From UBA7378 sp049611805 (GTDB lineage Bacteria > Pseudomonadota > Alphaproteobacteria > RS24), in the NCBI GenBank assembly GCA_049611805.1, contig JBMZAX010000006.1, positions 37,222-101,221 of the forward strand: a stretch of DNA of 64,000 nt. Reading direction: 5' to 3'. Positions 25,594 to 34,558 of the stretch are shown in pieces. Made by a program: the position numbers and the translations under genes. The notes below the pieces were generated by a model that saw only the letters and a list, made by a program, of their open reading frames with translations, was not told the origin of the DNA and did no database searches. The first letter of the stretch is position 1; each line of letters starts with the position of its first letter.

Positions 25594-28001
25594 CGCCCGA
25601 AAAGCCCCCGTAAAAAACGCGCCCAGCGATTATTGAGTAAATCGAGCAATAATCTGAAACGCTTTTCGCTCAGCGCGTCGCCGCTCATAATCCGCACCGT
25701 ACTCAGCCGCATAGACAAAACCATTTCATTGCGCATTTTGAGCATGACGGGGCTGTCGGTTTTGGCCGGCCCCAGCGTGCCCTCAATGGCTTTAAACACC
25801 ATGGCGACCACGCGCTTTCCAAGCCAGTGATGTTGTATGTCGGCCAGCGTTGTATTGGCGTGATACGGTTTCACGCTTTCGGGCACAGTAACATGCAGGC
25901 CGCGCGCCGCCAGTTCGCTGTCGGTCATGATTACATAAGGCGTTTCTTTGGTCTGCGGCGTGTTGCGCCGCGTGTCGCCGGCCAGCTCAATGCCAATCGA
26001 TTGGCGAATATCGGTGCAAGAGGCACCGACCAGCAGTTCAAACGCGCCGGGCTCGACCACCCAGTCATCGACACCAATGTCGAAAAACGCAAAGCTGCGC
26101 CGGTCAAGAACCAGCGTGCAGCTTACGGTCTCGCCGGCGGCCAGATGAAGCTTTTTGAACGCCTTTAACTCGCGGTCGGGCCGGTAGACGCTGGCCTCGA
26201 CATCGCGCACATAGAGCTGGACAATCTCGGCTCCCGCGCATGGGCCGGAATTGGTGATGTCGACGCGCACTTCAAGGTTCAGCCCATGGGCGGAAGTGTC
26301 GCCCGAAACGCGCAAATTCGCATAGTCGAATGTCGTGTAGCTCAAACCATGGCCGAACGGAAACAGAACGGGTTTTTCATGCGTCACGAAATGCCGGTAG
26401 CCGACATTCAGCCCCTCGCGGTAAATGATCTGGCGCGGATGGGTGGCAAAATTTTCCTGCGCGGGGCAATCATTGAGCGCAAGCGGAAAGGTTTCGGCCA
26501 GCTTGCCGCCGGGCGACATATCGCCGAACACCAGATCGCACAGCGCGCCGGCACCGGCTTGCCCCGCCAGATAAATTTCCAGCACGGCAGGAACAGCGTC
26601 GATCCATGGCATTTCAATCGGCGCGCCGTTTGACAATACAACCGCGCAGGCCGGATTGGCCTTGGCAACCGCTTCGACAAGCGCATCAAGCTGGGCGGGC
26701 TGGCGCAAATGCGCGCGGTCAAAGCCTTCGGCCTCAAACAGGGGCGGCAGGCCGACCATCACAATCACCTGATCGGCGGTTTCGGCACACGCCACCGCTT
26801 CGGCAATGAGGTTCTCATCGGTTTCGGCGGTCTCCGGGTCAAAACCTTTGGCGTATAGCACTTCGCCGGCCTCACCCAGCGCGGCGGAAAGCATGTCCAA
26901 TGGCTTGTCGATTTGCGTGGCGTTGACTTGCGAACTGCCGGCACCCTGAAACCTTGGAGCCTCGGCAAAAGCACCGATAATTGCCAGCTTGCCGGATTTT
27001 TTAAACGGCAATATGGCGTCCTTGTTTTTCAACAAAACCGCACCTTCGCGTGCCGCGCGGCGCGCCAATGCGTGATGGGCATCGAAATCCACTTCGGGCG
27101 CGGCGCTGTTATGTGCGCCCGCCAGAATGAGCGCAGCCACATTGCGGGCCGCACTGTTGAGGTCGGCTTCCTCCAGCGTGCCTGCGCGCACGGCATCGGC
27201 TGCTGCGCGGTCGTTTATGCCGCCACTGCCGGGCATTTCCAGATCGAGCCCTGCGGCGACCCCCTGCGGGCGGTCATTAACCGCCCCCCAATCGGTAACC
27301 ACAAGGCCCTGAAAGCCCCAACGGTCGCGCAAAATATCCTTGGTCAGGATTTTATTTTCACTGCAATAGCTGCCGTTTAGCCGGTTATAGGCGCACATCA
27401 CCGTCCAAGGTTGTGCTTGCCGCACGGCAATTTCAAAAGCGGGCAGATAGATTTCATGCATGGTGCGCGCATCGACCAGCGTGTCGACAACCATGCGCTG
27501 GGCTTCCTGATTGTTCACGGCGAAATGTTTGATGCTGGTGCCCGTGCCGGTCGATTGCACACCGGCGATAAAGGCAACGGCCATGGTTCCGGCCAGATAC
27601 GGGTCTTCGCTGTAATATTCGAAATTGCGCCCGCAAAGCGGGCTGCGCTTGATATTGACGCCGGGGCCGAGCAGAACGGCAATGTCTTCGGCCTGACATT
27701 CACGGCCAATGGCGACGCCGACCTCGGCAATCAGGTCGGTATCCCAGCTTGAAGCCAATGTGACGGCGGTTGGAAAGCATGTGGCCGGCACCGAAGACTG
27801 CATGCCCAGATGGTCGGCATGGGCCGATTGCTTGCGTAATCCGTGCGGCCCGTCCGATACCATGGTTTTCGGCAGCCCGTGTTCGGCGACATTCTGCAAG
27901 TGCCAGAAACTGCTGCCCGAAAGCAGGGACGCGCGAACATCCAAATCCATTCGGGCGATTAAAGCCTCGGCATCGGCGGCAAAATCAATCGGGTGCTTCA
28001 C
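25590..28001 (-). CDS. Glycoside hydrolase family 3 (beta-glucosidase-like)
   Basis: An 803-residue GH3 enzyme. The N-terminal barrel has VSDGPHGLRKQ and the nucleophile Asp237 in VVTDWGAVND. The second alpha/beta domain follows (AREGAVLLKN), then a fibronectin-III-like domain (about 580-680), and a C-terminal extension of about 110 residues rich in Arg/Leu. No signal peptide is seen, so it likely acts on imported oligosaccharides or glycosides in the cytoplasm. I choose GTG at 28001, with AGAGGA upstream; the open frame continues but would run into the divergent dioxygenase gene. Its TAG overlaps the stop of the dehydrogenase fusion (shared CTAG). Confidence 0.93.
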   Translation of the reverse strand: MKHPIDFAADAEALIARMDLDVRASLLSGSSFWHLQNVAEHGLPKTMVSDGPHGLRKQSAHADHLGMQSSVPATCFPTAVTLASSWDTDLIAEVGVAIGRECQAEDIAVLLGPGVNIKRSPLCGRNFEYYSEDPYLAGTMAVAFIAGVQSTGTGTSIKHFAVNNQEAQRMVVDTLVDARTMHEIYLPAFEIAVRQAQPWTVMCAYNRLNGSYCSENKILTKDILRDRWGFQGLVVTDWGAVNDRPQGVAAGLDLEMPGSGGINDRAAADAVRAGTLEEADLNSAARNVAALILAGAHNSAAPEVDFDAHHALARRAAREGAVLLKNKDAILPFKKSGKLAIIGAFAEAPRFQGAGSSQVNATQIDKPLDMLSAALGEAGEVLYAKGFDPETAETDENLIAEAVACAETADQVIVMVGLPPLFEAEGFDRAHLRQPAQLDALVEAVAKANPACAVVLSNGAPIEMPWIDAVPAVLEIYLAGQAGAGALCDLVFGDMSPGGKLAETFPLALNDCPAQENFATHPRQIIYREGLNVGYRHFVTHEKPVLFPFGHGLSYTTFDYANLRVSGDTSAHGLNLEVRVDITNSGPCAGAEIVQLYVRDVEASVYRPDRELKAFKKLHLAAGETVSCTLVLDRRSFAFFDIGVDDWVVEPGAFELLVGASCTDIRQSIGIELAGDTRRNTPQTKETPYVIMTDSELAARGLHVTVPESVKPYHANTTLADIQHHWLGKRVVAMVFKAIEGTLGPAKTDSPVMLKMRNEMVLSMRLSTVRIMSGDALSEKRFRLLLDLLNNRWARFLRGLFGR

Positions 28002-28080
28002 GAAAAATCCTCTTTTTTCGGAATTCAGTCTATGGTTTTCGCTCTCAGATACAAGTGTGGGCTTGGGTTTTGCTTTCGAT

Positions 28081-28109
28081 TTGAGTCGTGGCAATAAAAT
28101 GTGCATACT
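28081..28109 (+). promoter_or_regulatory. Candidate promoter for the TauD-type dioxygenase
   Basis: TTGAGT (28081-28086), a 17-base spacer and CATACT (28104-28109) lie in the 154-base divergent region between the GH3 and dioxygenase genes. The dioxygenase ribosome site (AGGAGGGGG) begins at 28146. Confidence 0.35.
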
Positions 28110-28155
28110 TCTCCGAGAGTTAAAAAGAAAAAACGCCACAGCACAGGAGGGGGGC

Positions 28156-29010
28156 ATGTCGGCACAAGCAAAGTTTGAAGCATTTTCGCGGTTTGAGGCG
28201 CGACCACTGACACCGGCACTGGGTGCGGAATTAATCGGTGCGGATCTGGCGCAGCCCGACGCACAGCTTTTCCAAGAAGTACATGCAGCGCTATTGCAAT
28301 ATAAGGTCGTTTTTTTCCGCGATCAGGTTCTTGACCGTGAAAAACATATCGCTTTTGCGCAGGGTTTTGGCGAACTTGAAATTCATCCGGCCACGCCAGC
28401 CGACCAGCCCGATCCGGAAATCTTGCGTATCGCGCATGGGCCGAAATCGCGCGGGTCCGAGAATGATTGGCATTCCGATGTAACCTGGCGCGCGCACCCG
28501 TCGCTCGGCTCTATTTTGCGCGCCATCGAAGTGCCGGATAATGGCGGCGACACGCTGTTTGCCAATATGGTGATGGCCTATGACCGGCTCTCGGATGCCA
28601 TGAAGGAAAAAATTGACGGGCTGGTGGCCGTGCATGATATCGCCCGTGTTTTTGCAAAGCGTCTCGACAGAGCGCCGGAAGATTTGCACGAAAAATACCC
28701 GCCATCAGAACATCCCGTTGTGCGCACCCATCCGGAAACGAAAGAGCGTCTGATCTATGTCAATTCCAGCTTTACCAGCCATATTAAGGATATGGACGCT
28801 GACGAAAGCGATGCGCTTTTGAAGCATCTCTATCTGACGGCGTGGAACCCGGAAGTGCAGTGCCGCTTCCGCTGGGCGCCGGGCTCGCTGGCTTTCTGGG
28901 ACAATCGCGCGTGCCAGCACTTTGCCGCATCGGATTATTTCCCGCATGTGCGGGTGGTGGAGCGTGTGACGATTGCAGGCGACAAGCCCTATTTCGACGC
29001 CAATGCCTAA
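28156..29010 (+). CDS. TauD/TfdA family Fe(II)/2-oxoglutarate dioxygenase
   Basis: A 284-residue non-haem iron dioxygenase of the TauD/TfdA family. The iron-binding facial triad is His106-x-Asp108 in NDWHSDVTW and His255 in ACQHFAASDY, with Arg269 or a neighbour likely binding 2-oxoglutarate in the VRVVERVTI strand. Family members hydroxylate sulfonates such as taurine, chlorophenoxyacids or alkyl sulfates; the substrate here is open. The ATG follows a very strong AGGAGGGGG site. The open reading frame continues far upstream, but the ribosome site and TauD family start fix this ATG. It is divergent from the GH3 gene. Confidence 0.93.
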   Translation: MSAQAKFEAFSRFEARPLTPALGAELIGADLAQPDAQLFQEVHAALLQYKVVFFRDQVLDREKHIAFAQGFGELEIHPATPADQPDPEILRIAHGPKSRGSENDWHSDVTWRAHPSLGSILRAIEVPDNGGDTLFANMVMAYDRLSDAMKEKIDGLVAVHDIARVFAKRLDRAPEDLHEKYPPSEHPVVRTHPETKERLIYVNSSFTSHIKDMDADESDALLKHLYLTAWNPEVQCRFRWAPGSLAFWDNRACQHFAASDYFPHVRVVERVTIAGDKPYFDANA

Positions 29011-29033
29011 ACGGGTCTTGAACGGGGCCGGGC

Positions 29034-29342
29034 TCAGTCGCGCGGCGGCAAGCCTTTGACCATGGTCAGCGATGTTAGCGGCGCACCCGCGCGGCGAAAT
29101 TCCGACAAAGCCTGATAATCGGCATCATCAAACCAGCCGCGCGCGGCTTCCTCGGACGGGAAGGTGAATATCACAACGCGACCCTCGACCGGCGTGCTGC
29201 CCTCAAGATGGGCGATCGTGTCGTCATAGGTGATGAAACTGCCGCCGTGTTTTTTGAGGATAGGGAAAAAGCCCTTTTCATATTTGCGGTATGTTTCGGC
29301 GTCTTCTATTTTAAGATTTGCAATCATATAAACTTGGGTCAT
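29034..29342 (-). CDS. DUF1330 domain-containing protein
   Basis: A 102-residue dimeric alpha/beta-barrel (ferredoxin-like) protein of the DUF1330 family. It shows the typical VYMIANLKIEDAETYRKYEK start, GSFITYDD, the VVIFTFPSEEAARGWFDDADY segment and a terminal SLTMVKGL strand. Function is unknown for the family. It is transcribed opposite to the dioxygenase and the glutathione transferase, with 66 bases to the latter's start. Confidence 0.9.
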   Translation of the reverse strand: MTQVYMIANLKIEDAETYRKYEKGFFPILKKHGGSFITYDDTIAHLEGSTPVEGRVVIFTFPSEEAARGWFDDADYQALSEFRRAGAPLTSLTMVKGLPPRD

Positions 29343-29408
29343 GGGAACTCCGTTAAAATTATTTGGTTCTGATAGTACAGGTTTTCAGAAAATTAAGAAG
29401 GGAACAAC

Positions 29409-30323
29409 ATGTCCGATCTCATATTGCACCAATACGAATTATCGCCATTCTCCGAAAAAATGCGAAAGGTGCTGGGGTTTAAGGGCCTGGCCTATCATTC
29501 GGTCGACCAGCCGAATATTGCGCCCAAACCGGCGCTCACGCCGCTTACCGGCGGCTATCGGCGCATTCCGGTTCTGCAAATCGGCGCGCATGTTTATTGC
29601 GACACGGCTTTGATGGTGCGCGAATTGGAGCGCCGCTTTCCCGAACCGTGCCTGACACCGCCTGCGCTTTTGGGCGCCGCCGAGATTGTCGCCGATTGGG
29701 CCGACCACCGATTATTCTCCATGGCCGCATTGCCGACGGTTGTTGCTCTGGCCGAGATATTGCCGCCGGAATTTTTTGAAGACCGCGCCAAAATGAGCCC
29801 CGGCTTTTCAGCCGACGGAGCCGGCGGCACGGTGGCGCATTCTGAAAATCAAATGTTGCTGGCCATGTCCACGCTCGACGCCCAGCTCGGTGAAGCGCCG
29901 TTTCTGCTTGGCGACCGCCTCACGCTGGCGGATTTGTCGGTTTACCATATTGTCAATTTCGCAGCCGCCGCGCCGGTGTTCGGCACCGGCCTTGCCGCGC
30001 GACCGGCCTTGAACGCCTGGCTGGAAAAAATACGCGCCATGGACAGTGGCAATGCCACGGCGATGACGCAAGAAGCCGCGCTCGATATTGCGCGCGCCGC
30101 CCAGCCCGACAAAACCCCGCCGCAAGACGCCGTTGATGACCCGCAATTGCCGGTGGGGGCATCATTGACCATTCAGGCCGATGATTACGGGCAAGAGGTC
30201 ACGCTAGGTGAAATTGTCTGGACGCGGGAAAATGAGGTGGCGGTGCACCGGCATGACGCAGATATTGGCGATATTCTGGTGCATTACCCCAAACAGGGCT
30301 ACCGGTTGAATCTCGATGCTTGA
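29409..30323 (+). CDS. Glutathione S-transferase family protein
   Basis: A 304-residue protein with an N-terminal thioredoxin-like GST domain (residues 1-75: LHQYELSPFSEKMRKVLGFKGL, then RRIPVLQIGAHVYCDT) and a helical C-terminal domain with FLLGDRLTLADLSVYHIV near residues 165-182. Residues about 225-304 form an extension with no GST counterpart that looks like a small beta-rich module (ASLTIQADDYGQEVTLGEIV). It likely conjugates or isomerises an electrophile; the substrate is unknown. A good ribosome site (AGAAGGGA) precedes the ATG. A bidirectional terminator follows. Confidence 0.88.
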   Translation: MSDLILHQYELSPFSEKMRKVLGFKGLAYHSVDQPNIAPKPALTPLTGGYRRIPVLQIGAHVYCDTALMVRELERRFPEPCLTPPALLGAAEIVADWADHRLFSMAALPTVVALAEILPPEFFEDRAKMSPGFSADGAGGTVAHSENQMLLAMSTLDAQLGEAPFLLGDRLTLADLSVYHIVNFAAAAPVFGTGLAARPALNAWLEKIRAMDSGNATAMTQEAALDIARAAQPDKTPPQDAVDDPQLPVGASLTIQADDYGQEVTLGEIVWTRENEVAVHRHDADIGDILVHYPKQGYRLNLDA

Positions 30324-30365
30324 ACAAAAAATGTCCCGCGACGTGAGCCGCGGGACATTGATTTT
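30324..30365 (-). terminator. Bidirectional terminator between GST and TonB-receptor genes
   Basis: A perfect 11-bp stem (30330-30340 with 30349-30359) with an 8-base loop. On the minus strand it is followed by a T run (the plus-strand A run 30325-30330), giving a strong terminator for the receptor gene. On the plus strand the T tract is weaker. Confidence 0.85.
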
Positions 30366-30396
30366 GCGTGTGTTGATTTGTTTGATGTCTGCGCGA

Positions 30397-32403
30397 CTAG
30401 AAGCGCAGTGTCGTCATCAACCGCACATTGCGTCCGGCTTCGGGCAGAAGATCTTTCACCGCGCTGGTATGGCGGCGGATCTCCTCGTCGAGCAAATTCT
30501 CGACCGAAAGCGTGATGCGCCCGCCGTTCAGCCCTTCCGGTGACCAGTTCAGTTCGGCATTAACTTCCGTATAGCCGTCGGTCTGGAACTGGCCGGCCGG
30601 TACGTCGGTCTGGTCATCGGCGTGCAGAACATCAAGCCCAAGCGAAAGATTGCCGCCGGTAAGCCCGCCATGCAGCCCGATTTTTTCGGGCGGAATGGAG
30701 CGCAGAGGCGTGCCATCGGACAATTCGCCCTCCAGCGTTGCGTAAGTAAGCCCTGCCGTCCAATTGCCGCCTGACCAATTTCCGGTGGTCTCGGCAGACA
30801 GTTCAAATCCGGTGAACTCGGCATCATTTGGCGTGTAGTCAAACACATCCTGATTTTCGAGCTGGGTGCCGGCGCTTTTCAGATAGATGAAGTCGTCATA
30901 ATCGTTTTGAAATGCCGTCAGCTGAATATTGCTGTTGCCGAATGACCGACGGTAATAAATCTCGCTGGCAATCGATTCCTCGGTGCCCAGATTGGCATTA
31001 CCGCGTTCATACCGGCTGGCGGCGGCATGCACGCCATCGGCAAACAATTCAGATACGCTGGGCGCACGCTCTGTCAGCGCGACAGATACGCCGAGCAGCG
31101 CATTGGCATCAAGACGATAGCCGGTACCGGCGGCAAGGTTCAAAAGGTCGAAGCCCTTTTCCTGCCCACCGCTTTTCAGCGTCACATCGTCAAACCGGGC
31201 GGCCAGTTCGGTTACCCAGGCACCGGACTCGCGGCTCTGGATGACATAGGCGGAAACCATGTCTTCATCCGTGCTTGGCAAAAACGCCTCGTCGCCGGAT
31301 GTCGCCAGTTCGGCGTCTTTCCATGACAGGCCGACAAGACCCTCCCATCCGCGGCCGGTGGGCGCATTGAACAGGTCAAGCTTCACTTCGCTCACATCTT
31401 GTCCGAAACTTGTTTCGGGGGTGCCTTCGTCAAACTCGTCCTGATTGAAATTGCTGTGATGCACTTGTGCTTCCAGCCGTTTGAACATGCCGTTCAGATC
31501 ATGGTTCAGCAGGGCACGAACGCTGTCGCGCTGCATGCCGATGGTTAACTCTTCAACCGCGCCGCCATGCGCATGGCCGGGAAGGCCATATCCCATTTCC
31601 AGGGAGGTACCCATGATTGTGAGTTGCGACCCCGGCGCATCGAAGCGTGCCGAAACCGTCACACCGTCAGCTTCGCTGGATGTGTTGGCCGCGTCCTGAC
31701 TGACATCGACAATTTCTTCGCCTTCCTCAATCAGCTCATAGGTGCTTTCGGCATGGGTCGGAATGCGGATATTGTCGGCATCCCTGTCAAAAGCGGAAAT
31801 TGCCAGAGATATGCCGTCATAACCGCGTCGGGCAAACAGGGCGTAATATTCTTCATCGGCCACCGAACTGCCGCCAATGGCGAGGCGCGTTTCATCGCCC
31901 GCATCCGCGTCAAAATGCCGGTTAAAGCTGTTGACGACGCCGGTGTTGGCATAAGTGCCGTAACGCAAGGCGCTTGGGCCTTTAAGGACTTCGACACGCC
32001 CCTGCTCAAAAAGGTTGAGGGCATTTGCGTGGTCATTGCCGGTGGATGAAACATCCGAGACGCCGAGGCCGTTCTCAAGCGTTCCGACACGGTATCCGCC
32101 TTGACCGCGAATAACGGGGCGACCAACAGCCGGCCCGTGCGAGGCGCTGTCAACGCCGGGCAGGTCGGCAATAAGATTACCGATCGTTCCGCCCGGATTG
32201 GCGGCAATCGCCTCGTCGTCAATAACGTGCGTAACGGAAATAATTTCTGAAACCGGTTTGAGCGAAGGGCTGCTCAAAACGATAACTTCATCCACCTCTG
32301 TCTCTTCCGATTGTGATGAAGCGGGCGATTGTGACAAAGCGGGTTGGGTTGCAATATACAGTATCGCAGCACTCGTAAGTGCCCGATTAATAAATTTGGA
32401 CAT
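30397..32403 (-). CDS. TonB-dependent outer-membrane receptor, ZnuD-like
   Basis: A 668-residue outer-membrane receptor. The signal peptide is residues 1-24 (cleavage after ALS), then a TonB-box-like VDEVIVLSS segment, the plug domain (about 50-165; GQGGYRVGTLENGLG and RVEVLKGPSALRYG), and a 22-strand barrel ending in the aromatic NVRLMTTLRF. A GYGLPGHAHGG loop with paired histidines resembles the zinc/haem receptor ZnuD and related metal receptors, so zinc uptake is the best guess but not proven. Its ATG has GGAG upstream and lies 30 bases after a small exported protein gene, suggesting an operon. A terminator follows at 30324-30365. Confidence 0.93.
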   Translation of the reverse strand: MSKFINRALTSAAILYIATQPALSQSPASSQSEETEVDEVIVLSSPSLKPVSEIISVTHVIDDEAIAANPGGTIGNLIADLPGVDSASHGPAVGRPVIRGQGGYRVGTLENGLGVSDVSSTGNDHANALNLFEQGRVEVLKGPSALRYGTYANTGVVNSFNRHFDADAGDETRLAIGGSSVADEEYYALFARRGYDGISLAISAFDRDADNIRIPTHAESTYELIEEGEEIVDVSQDAANTSSEADGVTVSARFDAPGSQLTIMGTSLEMGYGLPGHAHGGAVEELTIGMQRDSVRALLNHDLNGMFKRLEAQVHHSNFNQDEFDEGTPETSFGQDVSEVKLDLFNAPTGRGWEGLVGLSWKDAELATSGDEAFLPSTDEDMVSAYVIQSRESGAWVTELAARFDDVTLKSGGQEKGFDLLNLAAGTGYRLDANALLGVSVALTERAPSVSELFADGVHAAASRYERGNANLGTEESIASEIYYRRSFGNSNIQLTAFQNDYDDFIYLKSAGTQLENQDVFDYTPNDAEFTGFELSAETTGNWSGGNWTAGLTYATLEGELSDGTPLRSIPPEKIGLHGGLTGGNLSLGLDVLHADDQTDVPAGQFQTDGYTEVNAELNWSPEGLNGGRITLSVENLLDEEIRRHTSAVKDLLPEAGRNVRLMTTLRF

Positions 32404-32433
32404 GTGTGTTCTCCGAAAAAGGTTGATTTATTG

Positions 32434-32817
32434 TTAGGCGAGATAGACGGGCGGTCCGCGTATCTGCCTGTTTTGGTCAACTTCGTTCGGAATAAGTGAA
32501 TTCTTGGTCGCCTCAAGACTGGATGCCTGAGCCGGTGCCGACAAATCGGAAATGCCGGTGATGTCAAAACCGTCGACAATATTTGCCAGCGGGCAATCAG
32601 CTTCGCTGTGGCCCAAATCTTCGCACGGGTGCCCCTGAGCTTCGAAATGCGACCGCGCAAAACTTGCCTTGGCAAATGAAGTCGGGCCGGCGGGCGCGGC
32701 GTGAATATGTGTGTCGGCGGGCTTATAGGCGTCGATCGCATGTGAAACTTGGTCGCCCTGAAAGGCGACAAGCGCGACAACGGCCAAAATGGTTGTTAAA
32801 ATCTTGTTATGTCCCAC
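32434..32817 (-). CDS. Small exported His/Cys-containing protein (DUF2946-like)
   Basis: About 127 residues from a GTG at 32817; the start is uncertain because the frame stays open upstream, where it would overlap the divergent exported-protein gene. A hydrophobic helix ILTTILAVVALVAF near residues 6-20 suggests a signal peptide or anchor. The rest holds DTHIH, HPCEDLGH and DCP, and ends in RGPPVYLA, reminiscent of the short DUF2946-type proteins found beside metal-uptake genes. It lies 30 bases upstream of the ZnuD-like receptor in the same direction. I would not assign a function beyond a possible metal-related periplasmic role. Confidence 0.55.
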   Translation of the reverse strand: MGHNKILTTILAVVALVAFQGDQVSHAIDAYKPADTHIHAAPAGPTSFAKASFARSHFEAQGHPCEDLGHSEADCPLANIVDGFDITGISDLSAPAQASSLEATKNSLIPNEVDQNRQIRGPPVYLA

Positions 32818-32878
32818 GAGCTTGTTAATATCCCATTTGCAGCTCAAGTTAAAGTACTTAAATTTTCGGCGCACAGAT

Positions 32879-33250
32879 ATGGTCGGCGTTTTGTTTTCCA
32901 GAATATTTCCAATTTTGCTGGTGCCTGTTCTCGCACTGGCCGAAGCGCCGGACGCTGAGCAGGGTTTTGAACTGAAAGTCGCCAAGCTCACCTCCACTCC
33001 CGCCAGGGACAAAGCGACACATGTCCGGTTTTCGGTGCCGTTGGTGAGCCCGCATAAAGGCCGCCTGCACAAAATCAATTGTCGTCTGGACATGATGGGT
33101 TGGCATATGTCCGACAAACCGATCGACACAGTGTCTTTTGTGATATTTGAGGGTTCCAAAAAGAAAGAGAAAACGCACGAATTAACCGCGCCGCCGGAAT
33201 ATTACGGCAAGAATCTCAATGTTTATTGTCTGGCCCGGCCCCGCCTCTAA
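32879..33250 (+). CDS. Exported hypothetical protein
   Basis: A 123-residue frame with a clear signal peptide (SRIFPILLVPVLALAEA, residues 7-23), then a soluble region of about 100 residues with one cysteine pair (NCRLDMMGWHM and VYCLARPRL). I do not recognise the family. It is divergent from the small His/Cys protein and TonB receptor genes across 61 bases, so it may belong to the same metal-responsive locus. The Shine-Dalgarno sequence is weak. It ends 92 bases before the thiolase ATG. Confidence 0.5.
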   Translation: MVGVLFSRIFPILLVPVLALAEAPDAEQGFELKVAKLTSTPARDKATHVRFSVPLVSPHKGRLHKINCRLDMMGWHMSDKPIDTVSFVIFEGSKKKEKTHELTAPPEYYGKNLNVYCLARPRL

Positions 33251-33342
33251 TTTGGCAAAAATCAGCAAATTGTTGGGTGGCGTGCGGGCAAAAACCGATT
33301 AAACTGGCTCCCTGTAATTTCCCATTCGATAGGACATTCAAA

Positions 33343-34521
33343 ATGACAGACACCGTTGTAATCACAGGCATTGCCCGCACACCGATGGGCGCTTTTAAAG
33401 GCGCGTTTGCCGATGTCGCCGCCCCCGATCTGGGTGCTGTTGCGATTAAGGCCGCCATGTCGGAAGCCAATGTCGCGGCAGATGCCGTCGAACAGGTGGT
33501 AATGGGATGTGTTCTACCGGCGGGGCAGGGGCAAGCCCCGGCGCGTCAGGCGGCGCTTGGCGCGGATTTGCCGAAAGCGGCGGAGGCCGTCACCGTCAAT
33601 AAAATGTGCGGGTCGGGCATGCAGGCCGCGATTATGGCGCATGACACGATCAAGGCCGGCTCGGCAGACATTATCGTCGCCGGCGGCATGGAGAATATGA
33701 CGCGCGCGCCCTATCTCTTGCCCGATGCGCGCAATGGCATGCGCATGGGCGACAAGGCGGTTGTCGACTCGATGATGTATGACGGGCTGACAGATGCCTA
33801 TGAGGGCAATGCGATGGGGGTTTTCGCCGATATGATTGCGGCGGAATATCAGTTCAGCCGCGAACAGCAGGATGCTTATGCGCTGGAGTCGATCCGCCGC
33901 GCGAAAGCCGCTCAAGATGGCGGCAAGTTCGACCGCGAGATTGCGCCGGTCACGGTCGCCACCCGCAAGGGCGAGGTGGTGGTTGACCAAGATGAGGGCC
34001 CACAAAACGCCCAAGCCGAAAAAGTGCCCGGCTTGCGTCCGGCATTTTCAAAAGAAGGCACGGTGACGGCGGCAAATGCAAGCTCCATCAATGACGGCGC
34101 GTCCGCCATGGTGCTGATGCGCAAGTCGGATGCAAGCGCGGGCGGGCACAAAATTCTGGCCGAGATTGTCGCCCATGGCGCGCATGCCCATGAGCCGGCC
34201 TATTTCACCACGGCGCCGGTCAAGGCGATTGAAAAGGCGCTGGCGCGCGCCGGCTGGTCAACGGATGAGGTTGACCTGTGGGAAATCAATGAGGCTTTTG
34301 CCGTGGTGCCGATGATTGCCATGCAGGAGTTAAGCCTCGACCATGACAAGGTGAACGTGAATGGCGGCGCATGTGTGCTGGGCCACCCAATCGGGGCAAG
34401 TGGCGCGCGCATTATGGCGACACTTCTGGCCGAGATGGAAAAACGCGATGCCAAAAAAGGCGTCGCCGCATTGTGCATTGGCGGCGGCGAGGCAACCGCC
34501 ATCTGCCTGCAACGCGATTGA
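33343..34521 (+). CDS. Acetyl-CoA acetyltransferase (thiolase II)
   Basis: A 392-residue biosynthetic-type thiolase. Catalytic residues are Cys89 (NKMCGSGMQA), His348 (LGHPIGASG) and Cys378 (ALCIGGGEA). It condenses two acetyl-CoA to acetoacetyl-CoA or runs in reverse, feeding polyhydroxyalkanoate, ketone or crotonyl-CoA metabolism. The ATG at 33343 is preceded by AGGA; the frame is open 39 codons further upstream, but that portion overlaps the exported protein gene and lacks thiolase homology. No phaB or atoDA neighbours are present, so pathway direction cannot be settled. Confidence 0.95.
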   Translation: MTDTVVITGIARTPMGAFKGAFADVAAPDLGAVAIKAAMSEANVAADAVEQVVMGCVLPAGQGQAPARQAALGADLPKAAEAVTVNKMCGSGMQAAIMAHDTIKAGSADIIVAGGMENMTRAPYLLPDARNGMRMGDKAVVDSMMYDGLTDAYEGNAMGVFADMIAAEYQFSREQQDAYALESIRRAKAAQDGGKFDREIAPVTVATRKGEVVVDQDEGPQNAQAEKVPGLRPAFSKEGTVTAANASSINDGASAMVLMRKSDASAGGHKILAEIVAHGAHAHEPAYFTTAPVKAIEKALARAGWSTDEVDLWEINEAFAVVPMIAMQELSLDHDKVNVNGGACVLGHPIGASGARIMATLLAEMEKRDAKKGVAALCIGGGEATAICLQRD

Positions 34522-34558
34522 GCGGTGCGGGCAGGTCGGTTAAGGCTGCGGTTTCGGT

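Noticed and set aside
32818..33159. Upstream extension of the small His/Cys protein frame
   Set aside because: It would run antisense through the exported protein gene at 32879, and the N-terminal sequence lacks a signal peptide; the GTG at 32817 places the hydrophobic helix at the N-terminus.
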